Source: Chloroflexota bacterium (GTDB lineage Bacteria > Chloroflexota > Anaerolineae > Anaerolineales > Anaerolineaceae). From it: a DNA stretch of 7,557 bases. The notes under the pieces are model-generated. The model made no database searches, was not told the DNA's origin, and saw nothing but the letters and a program-made list of their open reading frames with translations. Below are positions 1 to 5,336 of the stretch, piece by piece. A program made the position numbers and the translations under genes. Positions within the stretch are counted from its first letter, which is position 1, and each line of letters starts with the position of its first letter. The DNA lies in contig JAEXTI010000453.1 of NCBI GenBank assembly GCA_023406965.1, positions 1 to 7,557 of the forward strand, written 5' to 3'.

Positions 1-1
1 C

Positions 2-85
2 TGGCACCCTGAAATGCTCTATATCGGCTACCAGGACAAGGAAAAATATGACCCGTTTGCGCGGTTCGTCAAGGGGAGCCAATGA
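2..85 (+). CDS. 3' end of an unidentified gene (27 codons visible)
   Basis: An open frame enters from the left edge and ends in TGA at 83-85. Its 27 visible residues end in ARFVKGSQ and are rich in aromatic and charged residues, as expected of a real protein C-terminus. The stop overlaps the next gene's start as ATGA, and a Shine-Dalgarno-like AAGGGGAG (71-78) lies inside this frame, so the two genes are probably translationally coupled in one operon. The other two forward frames fit less well: frame 1 stops at 10-12. I do not recognise the family from so short a tail, and it does not look membrane-embedded. Confidence 0.6.
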   Translation, partial: WHPEMLYIGYQDKEKYDPFARFVKGSQ

Positions 86-972
86 GCCTGGAGGCCTTTG
101 TCTTTATGACCCTGGGTATCACGGTGGAGCTGCTGTGGCTGTGGGGCAACGCTCACGGCTGGGCCGATTCGCCTAACCAACCGCGCATCATCGCCTCGCC
201 TGTGCCCCAGCACTGGACCTACGCCTCTTTTGCCGGGGTCATCGCGGTGGTGATTGTGCTGCTGCTGCGCCTGTTTGGCATCGAAGGCCGCACCTACTTG
301 AGCGATACGCTGCCCTTCGTAGTTTTCACCGGGGTGGGTGTGTTCATCTTCTTCGCCGGGGTGATGGGCACAGGCCTGCTGCCGCAGGTCAACGAGCGCT
401 CCATCATCGCCACCCAATTGATCGTCCTGTTCGGGCTGGTTTGGGGGCAGGGGTTGTCTTTGCCCTGGGTCATCGGCCTGGCGGCCCTGCCGGTCGCGCT
501 CATTTTGCTGCTGGTGCTGCGCCAAAAGCCCTTTGGCCCCATCTCCAAAGCGCTGCTGTATTTTTGGTACCTGATGCTGCTCATCGTGCAGGTGTACCAG
601 GACCGCGACACGCTGGAGTCCTTCGGCGCGTCCGACCCTTCGTTGATGACGGCATTCTTGATTGGGGCAACGCTGGTGTTTTTGATCTTGCACGGGCTGT
701 TTGCGGTGCGCTTTGGGCTCATCGTCTCGTCGCTCGTCTTCCCCAAAAACCGGCCTCTGGTGGCCATCATGATGCCGCGCCTGTTTCAGGACGAGCAGGT
801 GTCGCCGCTGCGTTTCTTCCTGGTGTTGGGCGGCATGCTGGCGGTGGTGGTCGCGTTGACAACCTTCAATTTGGCCCCCAACGGGCTGGTGCTGAACACG
901 GCGGTGCTGCTCAGCGTGCAACTGCTCTTCCGCTCCAAACCCAGCCAGCCGGGGTTGGATGTGCTGAAGTAG
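82..972 (+). CDS. Polytopic integral membrane protein, function unknown (296 aa)
   Basis: The protein is almost entirely hydrophobic segments separated by short loops. I count about eight or nine membrane spans: roughly residues 4-24, 46-65, 76-98, two within 108-146, 157-172, 190-215, 245-262 and 267-286. There is no cleavable signal peptide and no catalytic motif that I recognise. Only short polar loops occur (for example residues 25-45, 173-187 and 222-244), so a transporter or membrane-scaffold role is more likely than a soluble enzyme domain. The ATG at 82 is chosen because it overlaps the previous stop as ATGA and has AAGGGGAG at 71-78, although the 3-base spacing is short. A later Met (residue 9, base 106) is possible but would cut the first span. 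It probably works with the upstream partial gene. Function cannot be assigned from sequence alone. Confidence 0.8.
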   Translation: MSLEAFVFMTLGITVELLWLWGNAHGWADSPNQPRIIASPVPQHWTYASFAGVIAVVIVLLLRLFGIEGRTYLSDTLPFVVFTGVGVFIFFAGVMGTGLLPQVNERSIIATQLIVLFGLVWGQGLSLPWVIGLAALPVALILLLVLRQKPFGPISKALLYFWYLMLLIVQVYQDRDTLESFGASDPSLMTAFLIGATLVFLILHGLFAVRFGLIVSSLVFPKNRPLVAIMMPRLFQDEQVSPLRFFLVLGGMLAVVVALTTFNLAPNGLVLNTAVLLSVQLLFRSKPSQPGLDVLK

Positions 973-981
973 GCCTCTGTT

Positions 982-1030
982 CCCTCTCCCTAGCAGGGAG
1001 AGGGTTAGGGTGACCCTGGCCCGGCCAGGG
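982..1030. repeat. Double-hairpin G-rich intergenic repeat between convergent genes
   Basis: There are two perfect inverted repeats in tandem. The first is CCCTCTCCCT (982-991) with AGGGAGAGGG (995-1004) and a 3-base loop. The second is CCCTGGC (1014-1020) with GCCAGGG (1024-1030), also with a 3-base loop. Between and after them runs a GGGTTAGGGTGA / AGGGTGAGGGTG pattern that I recognise as a common dispersed intergenic motif in many bacteria. It lies between the stop codons of convergent genes (972 and 1079). No T-tract follows on either strand, so a bidirectional terminator role is possible but not shown. It resembles a REP-type element more than a classical terminator. Confidence 0.6.
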
Positions 1031-1078
1031 TGAGGGTGGAATCTTTATCAACCAACCCGCTGCATAGTCGCAACCTTC

Positions 1079-2371
1079 TTAATCCGCCACAGCCTCGGCG
1101 ATTGCATCTATAACAACGGGCGGAGGGTCCTTTTCCACGTTCATGATGGCGGGGATGGAGAAGGCGGTGATGGTGATGAGGATGCACACCACCCCGCCGA
1201 ACATGTACCAGGCGCGCACGCCCAGCCAGTCGGAGACCGGCCCGGCGATGAGCAGGCTGAGAGGCATCATTGCGGTGGCTCCGGCGCCGATCAACGAGTG
1301 GACACGGCCCTGAATGTCGGGGGCCACGGCGCTTTGGAAGATGGCCGAGAGCGGGCCGTTGGCAAACACCGAGGCGATGCCGACCAGGACATAGGCGGCA
1401 ATGATCAGCCCGAATTGGCGCGCCGGGACGATGCCGACCATGAGCACACTGAGGCCGATGCCCAGCACGCCGATGAGCGAGGTGACGATCTTGCGCTTGA
1501 AGCCGCCCCAGGCGCCCAGGGCGATGCCCGCGGCAATGGTGCCCACGCCGAAGCCCATCTCCACCCAGGCCAGCTCCGTCACGCCCTTCTCAAAGACCTT
1601 GGTGACCACCAGGGGCATGAAGGAACCGGCGGGGGCCAGGAGGAAGTTGAGCGACATGGCCAGCAGGGTGATGCCGAGCAGCCCGGGCGCGTGGGAAAGG
1701 TAGTGGAACCCGGCGCGGAAGTCTTGCCAGTAGGAGGTTTTGATGAACTTTTCGGGGGTCTCCTGGCGTGGCGGTTTGGGAATGGTGATGAACAGCAGCG
1801 GCAGAACGGCCAGCAGGGCGGTGCCGATATCAATGGCCAGGACGCCTTGCATAGGCAGCACACTGATGAGCAGTGCCCCCAGGGGCGGGGCGAAGATGCT
1901 GAGCAGGCCTTGCATGGTCTGGTTGGCCCCGGCTACGCGGGTGAGGTGTTGGCTGGGGACCATGAGCGCGGTAGAGGCGGACATGGCCGGGCTGTGGAAG
2001 GCGCCGCCCATCGAGCGCACCAGCAGCGCGGCGAAGACGTGCCAGACCTGGGCTTGCCCGGTGGCAAACAAATAGACCAATCCGAGCGTGGCCAGGGCAA
2101 TGACCGTGTCGGCCAGCACCATGATCCAGCGGCGGTCCCAGCGGTCGACCAGCGCGCCGGCGAAGGGGCTGAGGAGGATTTGGGGCAGCAGGGCCACCAG
2201 GGTGGAGGTGGCCAGGACGGTGGCGGAGCCGGTGGTGCTGGTGAGCCACCAGACCAGGGCGAACTGCACCAGGGAGGATCCGAGCAGCGAGAAGGCTTGC
2301 CCGGTCCAGATGGTGAAAAACTTGGCGGCCCAGTGCTGGGCGGGCTGAGGAGAGGTTGTGTTTTCGGTCAT
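1079..2371 (-). CDS. MFS efflux transporter, MFS_3/DHA3 (Mef-like) type (430 aa)
   Basis: This is probably a proton-driven exporter of small hydrophobic compounds in the cytoplasmic membrane. The length (430 aa) and hydrophobic profile fit twelve spans. The MFS motif A is present between spans 2 and 3 as GALVDRWDRRWIM (about residues 72-84). The segment GGAFHSPAMSA (about 122-132) and the second-half segment GPLSAIFQSAVAPDIQGRVH are typical of the MFS_3 group that includes macrolide-efflux MefA and EntS-like exporters. The start at 2371 is supported by GGAG five bases upstream on the minus strand. It begins only 14 bases after the stop of the ribbon-helix-helix regulator, so the two are almost certainly co-transcribed from the regulator's promoter. 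The substrate cannot be read from sequence. The family call is firm, the drug-efflux role is inference. Confidence 0.93.
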   Translation of the reverse strand: MTENTTSPQPAQHWAAKFFTIWTGQAFSLLGSSLVQFALVWWLTSTTGSATVLATSTLVALLPQILLSPFAGALVDRWDRRWIMVLADTVIALATLGLVYLFATGQAQVWHVFAALLVRSMGGAFHSPAMSASTALMVPSQHLTRVAGANQTMQGLLSIFAPPLGALLISVLPMQGVLAIDIGTALLAVLPLLFITIPKPPRQETPEKFIKTSYWQDFRAGFHYLSHAPGLLGITLLAMSLNFLLAPAGSFMPLVVTKVFEKGVTELAWVEMGFGVGTIAAGIALGAWGGFKRKIVTSLIGVLGIGLSVLMVGIVPARQFGLIIAAYVLVGIASVFANGPLSAIFQSAVAPDIQGRVHSLIGAGATAMMPLSLLIAGPVSDWLGVRAWYMFGGVVCILITITAFSIPAIMNVEKDPPPVVIDAIAEAVAD

Positions 2372-2385
2372 GTTTGCTCCAATGA

Positions 2386-2772
2386 TTATTTGATACGGTC
2401 GGCGAGGGCTTCTTTGATCTCGGGGCGAGCCTGGAAGATGCCGCGCACGCGGATGGATGCGATGGTTTCACGCGCCAGCGTGGCGGGGATATCGTCGGCG
2501 AGCACCAACAGCCCCAGCGCGTTGATGTTGATCTTTTCTCCGGTGGCGCGGATTTCTTCCAGTCCGCGGCGGTCGTAGGCGAACACGCCGATGCCGAAGG
2601 AGTAGCGCGTGACGGACTGCTGGACTTCGAGGGTGTGCTTTTCGAGTTGGCCGCGAATGGCCGTACGGATGAAATCGGTGCGGTTGCTGTAGAGGCCTTC
2701 CTGCACCAGCAAGTCCACCTTGCCCAAATCCACGGCGCTCATGTTGATGGTGATTTTTTCGCTATCTGCCAT
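2386..2772 (-). CDS. CopG/ribbon-helix-helix transcriptional regulator (128 aa)
   Basis: The N-terminus (about residues 5-45) has ribbon-helix-helix form. A short strand, KITINMS, is followed by two helices (about 14-24 and 31-45) with the turn GLYSNRTDFIR, the arrangement of CopG, Arc and NikR DNA-binding domains. Residues 51-128 form a second region of hydrophobic alternation with ADDIPATLARETIASIRVRG, possibly for oligomerisation or ligand sensing. It lacks an obvious NikR metal-site pattern. The frame stays open upstream to 2898, but I start at 2772. That ATG has GGAG five bases upstream and follows directly on the promoter and operator, whereas an upstream start would translate the palindrome. 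It is the first gene of an operon with the MFS permease (14-base gap). The long palindrome over its own -10 box implies autorepression. An antitoxin role is unlikely, since no toxin is adjacent. Confidence 0.88.
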   Translation of the reverse strand: MADSEKITINMSAVDLGKVDLLVQEGLYSNRTDFIRTAIRGQLEKHTLEVQQSVTRYSFGIGVFAYDRRGLEEIRATGEKININALGLLVLADDIPATLARETIASIRVRGIFQARPEIKEALADRIK

Positions 2773-2773
2773 A

Positions 2774-2815
2774 TATACTCCACATACCATCCATGTGGAT
2801 GGTATGTGGAGTATA
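2774..2815. promoter_or_regulatory. 42-bp near-perfect palindrome: probable operator of the regulator-MFS operon
   Basis: Two exact 20-base arms (2774-2793 and 2796-2815) are separated by the two bases TG. The outer ends read TATACTCCAC and GTGGAGTATA. The right arm contains the -10 box of the regulator's promoter, and the left arm contains its Shine-Dalgarno GGAG. A dimer-of-dimers ribbon-helix-helix protein binding here would block RNA polymerase. The leader RNA can also fold its inner part (ACCATCCA with TGGATGGT) just before the ribosome-binding site. The palindrome is directly seen, the operator role is inferred. Confidence 0.8.
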
Positions 2816-2837
2816 CGACGATTCTCGTGCCTGTCAA
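2810..2837 (-). promoter_or_regulatory. Sigma-70-type promoter of the regulator-MFS operon
   Basis: On the minus strand there is an exact -35 TTGACA (complement of 2832-2837), a 16-base spacer, and a -10 TATACT (complement of 2810-2815, 5 of 6 to consensus). Transcription would start near 2803, giving a leader of about 30 bases before the ATG at 2772. The -10 box is the outer edge of the palindromic operator. Confidence 0.75.
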
Positions 2838-2917
2838 GGGTATCCGAGTCTTTTGAAACTCTCCGTGGCAAATTCGTGGGAGCTGGACTTATCAACATCC
2901 TGCAGTTCTGTGAGCGA

Positions 2918-2923
2918 TATAAT
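2918..2923 (+). promoter_or_regulatory. Consensus -10 box TATAAT, probable original promoter of the 95-aa gene
   Basis: An exact TATAAT sits immediately before the left target duplication of the first small repeat element. The -35 region is weak (2895-2900, ACATCC, at 17 bases). If the element and one duplication are removed, TATAAT is followed by about 31 bases of leader and then the AGGAGG ribosome-binding site and start codon at 3070. That is a normal promoter layout. The call rests on the -10 box and this reconstruction. Confidence 0.45.
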
Positions 2924-2931
2924 CAACACAG

Positions 2932-3037
2932 GTTACTACTCAGCTATCTGGAGAAGGAGTCCGAATTTGAGGTGTGTGAGGGCGAAGCCCCCCACACCTC
3001 AAATTCGGGACTTTTCACCCGCAGCCTGAGCAGGTAC
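2932..3037 (+). mobile_element. MITE-like element 1 (106 bp), with 8-bp target duplication
   Basis: The ends form an imperfect terminal inverted repeat. The left end is GTTACTACTCAG. The right end, read on the minus strand, is GTACCTGCTCAG. Perfect 8-base direct repeats CAACACAG abut both ends exactly (2924-2931 and 3038-3045), as expected of transposition. The inside is a long hairpin with a 16-bp stem (2961-2976 with 2993-3008) followed by CTTTT. There is no coding capacity. A GTAA-type end with an 8-bp duplication fits the IS66 family by general knowledge, so an IS66-type transposase may mobilise it in trans. It lies in the 5' leader of the 95-aa gene. Confidence 0.8.
2961..3014 (+). terminator. 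Terminator-like hairpin inside element 1
   Basis: A 16-bp stem CCGAATTTGAGGTGTG / CACACCTCAAATTCGG (2961-2976 and 2993-3008), with an inner GGC-GAA-GCC tip, is followed by GACTTTT. The T-run is short (four), so termination is probably partial. It lies between the TATAAT box and the start of the 95-aa gene and could lower read-through into it. Its core sequence is shared with the terminator at 3392-3452. Confidence 0.5.
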
Positions 3038-3069
3038 CAACACAGATCTGTTAGAGAGGAGGAGTTGAG

Positions 3070-3357
3070 ATGAAAATTCTGGCGCTATCTCGTGAGTTAC
3101 CCGGTGTGACCGCCGAGCAATACCCGCCTTTGTTGAAAGAGGAAGCCCGGCACGCATGGGATCTGCACCAGAGCGGAGTGGTGCGCGAGTTGTATTTTCG
3201 CGAAGATATTCCGGAGGTGGTACTGGTGATGGAGTGCGCCTCGCTGGATGAGGCCAGAGCGGCGCTGGCGGGCCTGCCGCTGGTGGAAGCAGGGTTGATC
3301 ACTTTCGATCTGATCCCTTTGCGAGCGTACGACGGTTTCGCGCGCCTGTTTGGGTAA
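3070..3357 (+). CDS. Small dimeric alpha-beta-barrel protein, muconolactone-isomerase/YCII-like (95 aa)
   Basis: The 95-residue protein follows a ferredoxin-like beta-alpha-beta pattern. There is a strand MKILALSREL, a helix over about residues 15-31 (AEQYPPLLKEEARHAWDLHQ), strands GVVRELYF and EVVLVMEC, a helix over DEARAALAGLP, and a final strand GLITFDLIPL. This resembles small proteins annotated as muconolactone delta-isomerase-like or YCII-related, which form dimeric alpha-beta barrels. Catalytic identity should not be assumed, because such annotations are often by fold only. The start is supported by AGGAGG at 3057-3062, seven bases upstream. It is a cytosolic single gene, flanked on both sides by copies of the same small mobile element. 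The left copy separates it from a TATAAT box. The right copy's flank overlaps its stop codon and brings a terminator. Confidence 0.8.
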   Translation: MKILALSRELPGVTAEQYPPLLKEEARHAWDLHQSGVVRELYFREDIPEVVLVMECASLDEARAALAGLPLVEAGLITFDLIPLRAYDGFARLFG

Positions 3358-3362
3358 TCGGG

Positions 3363-3473
3363 GTATCTACTCACCGAGTTTGGGAAAAGTTCCTGAATTT
3401 GAGGTGTTTGGGGGCTTCGCACCCCCAAACACCTCAAATTCAGGGCTTTTTTCACCTCAGCATGAGGAGTTAC
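3363..3473 (+). mobile_element. MITE-like element 2 (111 bp), sister of element 1
   Basis: The left end is GTATCTACTCA. The right end, read on the minus strand, is GTAACTCCTCA, close to the ends of elements 1 and 3. The inside matches element 1 in the same orientation: a purine-rich left flank, the GAATTTGAGGTGT / ACACCTCAAATTC stem core and a T-tract. The flanks are a degenerate duplication, AATCGGG (3356-3362) and ATTCGGG (3474-3480), with one mismatch and a one-base shift relative to a strict 8-bp duplication. This suggests an older insertion. It sits between the stop codons of two convergent genes (3355-3357 and 3484-3486). Confidence 0.72.
3392..3452 (+). terminator. Strong intrinsic, probably bidirectional terminator within element 2
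   Basis: A perfect 23-bp stem (3392-3414 with 3422-3444) has a 7-base loop containing TTCG. On the plus strand it is followed by GCTTTTTT. On the minus strand the stem is followed by AACTTTTCCC, giving a weaker T-run. It lies between the convergent 95-aa gene and the DUF998-like gene, so it can stop transcription from both. The stem base differs from element 1 by paired changes that keep the helix. Confidence 0.85.
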
Positions 3474-3483
3474 ATTCGGGAGG

Positions 3484-4140
3484 TTATAGGGCCAGGGCCA
3501 CCGCGCAGAACCAGGGCACGGTGGTGAGGAAGATGAGCCACTCGGAGAAGGGCATGAGCCACAGGTGTGGGCGGTCGTTTTCGAGGGGGGATAGGGCGTT
3601 TTGGCTGGAGCTGGAGGCCACGCGCATATAGATGAGAAAGAAGGAGTAGGCCAGGATGGCGGGGATGCCCACCAGTCCGACCAGGCGGGGGAGAGCGGTG
3701 TTATCGGCGGGTTGGGCAAAAATCGCGATGGTGAAGAAGATGACCATGACCAGCCCGGCGCGGAAGTAGGTCATGGCGGCGCGGACGTGGGGGGTGAGTT
3801 TGTTCATGGGGTAGACGCCGACGAAAGCCACGCCGATGGCAGTGACAGCTCCGGCGACCAAGCCCAGCTTGGCCCACGCGCCGGGGATGAGCAGGCCCAG
3901 GCCGATGCTGCAAGGGAGCAGGGCGGCGCCGCAGAGGATGAGGCCACCGTTGAACGCCCAAGCCCGGCGCGAGACGCCCACCTCGCCCAGTTCGGAGATA
4001 AAGTGGTTGAGCAGTGAGTACGGCTCACCGCGCTTGCCCCGGTAGGGCAGGGCGGCGATGAGGGAGCCGAGTACGGCGGCCAGAGCGCCGGTGATGGCGC
4101 AAATTTGGATGAAGGCGGGGGAGGTGAAGATCGTGGTCAT
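3484..4140 (-). CDS. DUF998-family-like integral membrane protein (218 aa)
   Basis: The predicted protein has six membrane spans (about residues 9-30, 62-84, 90-110, 123-142, 152-172 and 198-217). Conserved-looking loops match my memory of the DUF998 family: NHFISELGE (45-53) after the first span, FNGGL (63-67) at the start of the second, and GVYPMNKLTPH (108-118) before the fourth. The family's biochemical role is not established. The length is normal for it. The start at 4140 has AAGG six bases upstream on the minus strand. It is convergent with the 95-aa gene and divergent from the diacylglycerol-kinase-like gene, with a 65-bp mobile repeat between the divergent starts. A possible -10 TATACT lies at 4165-4170 (minus strand), and its -35 region would fall inside that repeat. 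The gene call is firm, the family call is from motifs only. Confidence 0.82.
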   Translation of the reverse strand: MTTIFTSPAFIQICAITGALAAVLGSLIAALPYRGKRGEPYSLLNHFISELGEVGVSRRAWAFNGGLILCGAALLPCSIGLGLLIPGAWAKLGLVAGAVTAIGVAFVGVYPMNKLTPHVRAAMTYFRAGLVMVIFFTIAIFAQPADNTALPRLVGLVGIPAILAYSFFLIYMRVASSSSQNALSPLENDRPHLWLMPFSEWLIFLTTVPWFCAVALAL

Positions 4141-4183
4141 CGAGTACCTTGTGTTGTTTTTTCAAGTATATCCCGGATTAGAG

Positions 4184-4248
4184 GTAACTACTCAGCCAGA
4201 GGCAGAAAAGGGCCAATTGGGAACTTTCTTCGACCTCTGAGCAGTTAC
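4184..4248. mobile_element. MITE-like element 3 (65 bp), with perfect 8-bp target duplication
   Basis: Terminal inverted repeats are GTAACTACTCAG (4184-4195) and CTGAGCAGTTAC (4237-4248), with one mismatch. Inner arms AGAGG (4198-4202) and CCTCT (4234-4238) extend them, overlapping two bases of the right repeat. Perfect direct repeats GATTAGAG abut both ends (4176-4183 and 4249-4256). It lacks the long GAATTTGAGG hairpin of elements 1 and 2, so it is either a deletion derivative or another subfamily using the same ends. There is no coding capacity. It lies in the divergent promoter region between the genes starting at 4140 and 4373. Confidence 0.82.
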
Positions 4249-4293
4249 GATTAGAGTTTGTCAGCCCGGCGGGCTTGTTGGAGGTTGCCGGGT

Positions 4294-4324
4294 AAGACAA
4301 TTGTCCGAACACTTCATATATAAT
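4294..4324 (+). promoter_or_regulatory. Probable promoter of the diacylglycerol-kinase-like gene
   Basis: An exact TATAAT lies at 4319-4324. A partial -35, AAGACA (4294-4299, 4 of 6), is 19 bases upstream, which is wide. The -35 overlaps a perfect 10-base palindrome GACAATTGTC (4296-4305) that could bind a regulator. The leader would be about 40 bases to the ATG at 4373. Confidence 0.5.
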
Positions 4325-4372
4325 GAGTTTCGGGTGAATAATTCGCCGGGTTTTTCGCGCAAGGAGGAAATC

Positions 4373-5269
4373 ATGATGCGGCATATCTTTGTAGTCAATC
4401 CGAGTGCAGGCGATGGAAGCGGGCTGGAAAGCGTGAGGGCGGCGTTGAACGGGCACAAGGGGTGTGAGATTTATGAAACCAGCGGGCCGCGGGATGCGAC
4501 GGAGTATATCCGTGCGCGCTGCGAGGCAAACCCGGACGAAGAAGCCTGTTACGTGGCCTGTGGAGGGGACGGAACAGTCAACGAGGTGGCAGCGGGGGTG
4601 GTGGGCCATGCGAATGCTTCCATGACCGTGTTTGCCTGCGGAAGTGGAAACGATTTTGTGAAGGTGTTTGGTGGCAAAGAGAATTTTCAGCGCATCGACG
4701 CACTGCTGGCTGCAAAGGTGCGCCCGATCGACATTTTGAAGGTGAATGAGCGCTGGTGCGTGAACATTTTCCACTTCGGTTTTGACACCTGCGTGGCGCG
4801 GACGATGATCGCGGTCAAGTCGAAGCCGGTCATTGGCGGGAAAAATGCTTATACCACGGGCGTAGCTACGGCGCTGGTGAAGGCCATGCGCAACCAGTGC
4901 AGGGTGAAGGTGGACGGCGAAGTGATCCATGACGGGGACATGCTGTTGTGCTCGGTGGCCAACGGTCAGTATGTTGGCGGGGCTTTCCGCTGCGCGCCGC
5001 GCGGCGAGGTGGAGGACGGGCAGATCGAGATTTGCGTGGTGAAGCCGGTGCCGCGCCTGAAATTTGTGCAGTTGCTGGGACCATACACGCGCGGCGAGCA
5101 TTTGGACGATCCAAGGTTCCAATCGATGCTTGTTTACCGCCGCGGCGCGGTTGTGGAAGTGGATGGGCCGGAGGGTTTTGCGGCGTCGCTGGATGGCGAG
5201 ATTGTGGAAAGCACCCATTTTCTGATCGAGATGCGCGCAGGGGCGCTGCGTTTCGCGGTGCCGGGGTGA
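4373..5269 (+). CDS. Diacylglycerol kinase-catalytic-domain (YegS/DagK-like) lipid kinase (298 aa)
   Basis: The family phosphorylates diacylglycerol, sphingoid bases or related lipids with ATP at the inner membrane face, feeding phosphatidate recycling. The fold signature is clear. NPSAGDGSG at residues 9-17 and GGDGTVNEV at 64-72 form the ATP-binding diacylglycerol-kinase motif. GSGNDF (90-95) is the usual G-T/S-GNDF motif, NIFHFGFD (131-138) begins the C-terminal lipid-binding half, and a late SLDGE is typical of the beta-sandwich domain. A length of 298 aa is normal. I place the start at 4373 because AAGGAGG (4361-4367) is five bases upstream. The frame is open to 4301, but that extension has no ribosome site and overlaps the promoter. 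The second ATG (4376) is equally plausible. It looks monocistronic, since a minus-strand tRNA terminator and an integration site follow directly. The exact lipid substrate is unknown. Confidence 0.92.
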   Translation: MMRHIFVVNPSAGDGSGLESVRAALNGHKGCEIYETSGPRDATEYIRARCEANPDEEACYVACGGDGTVNEVAAGVVGHANASMTVFACGSGNDFVKVFGGKENFQRIDALLAAKVRPIDILKVNERWCVNIFHFGFDTCVARTMIAVKSKPVIGGKNAYTTGVATALVKAMRNQCRVKVDGEVIHDGDMLLCSVANGQYVGGAFRCAPRGEVEDGQIEICVVKPVPRLKFVQLLGPYTRGEHLDDPRFQSMLVYRRGAVVEVDGPEGFAASLDGEIVESTHFLIEMRAGALRFAVPG

Positions 5270-5274
5270 GGCCA

Positions 5275-5304
5275 AAGAAAAGAGCCCGCTGGTTGGCGGA
5301 CTCT
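5275..5304 (-). terminator. Intrinsic terminator of the former tRNA-Lys gene
   Basis: On the minus strand AGAGTCCGC, loop CAACCA, and GCGGGCTCT pair with one mismatch (5281-5289 with 5296-5304). TTTCTTTGG follows, so the RNA ends in a U-rich run. On the plus strand no T-run follows. It therefore serves minus-strand transcription coming from the tRNA position and not the upstream kinase gene. Confidence 0.65.
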
Positions 5305-5336
5305 GGAATGGGGTGGCGTTATCCCCTGAGAAATTG

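Noticed and set aside
28..921. Long minus-strand open frame opposite the first membrane protein
   Set aside because: Composition is dominated by Gln, His, Asp and Arg, as typical of the antisense frame of a GC-rich membrane-protein gene. The plus frame has coherent membrane spans and a coupled start.
1298..2578. Long plus-strand open frame opposite the MFS gene and regulator
   Set aside because: It runs across two clear minus-strand genes and is low-complexity (Gly, Gln, Asp, Glu, His rich). It is a shadow of the MFS gene.
2386..2772. Regulator as the antitoxin of a toxin-antitoxin pair
   Set aside because: The adjacent co-transcribed gene is a 430-aa membrane transporter, and no small toxin-like frame neighbours it.
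2961..3444. Repeated hairpins as a CRISPR array or CRISPR-like cluster
   Set aside because: Only two copies about 430 bases apart with a gene between them, no short regular spacers and no cas gene.
2924..3481. The 95-aa gene with flanking elements 1 and 2 as one composite transposon
   Set aside because: Element 1 has its own perfect duplication on both sides, and the flanks of element 2 are unrelated to it. The two inserted independently. A composite unit would share one duplication at the outermost ends.
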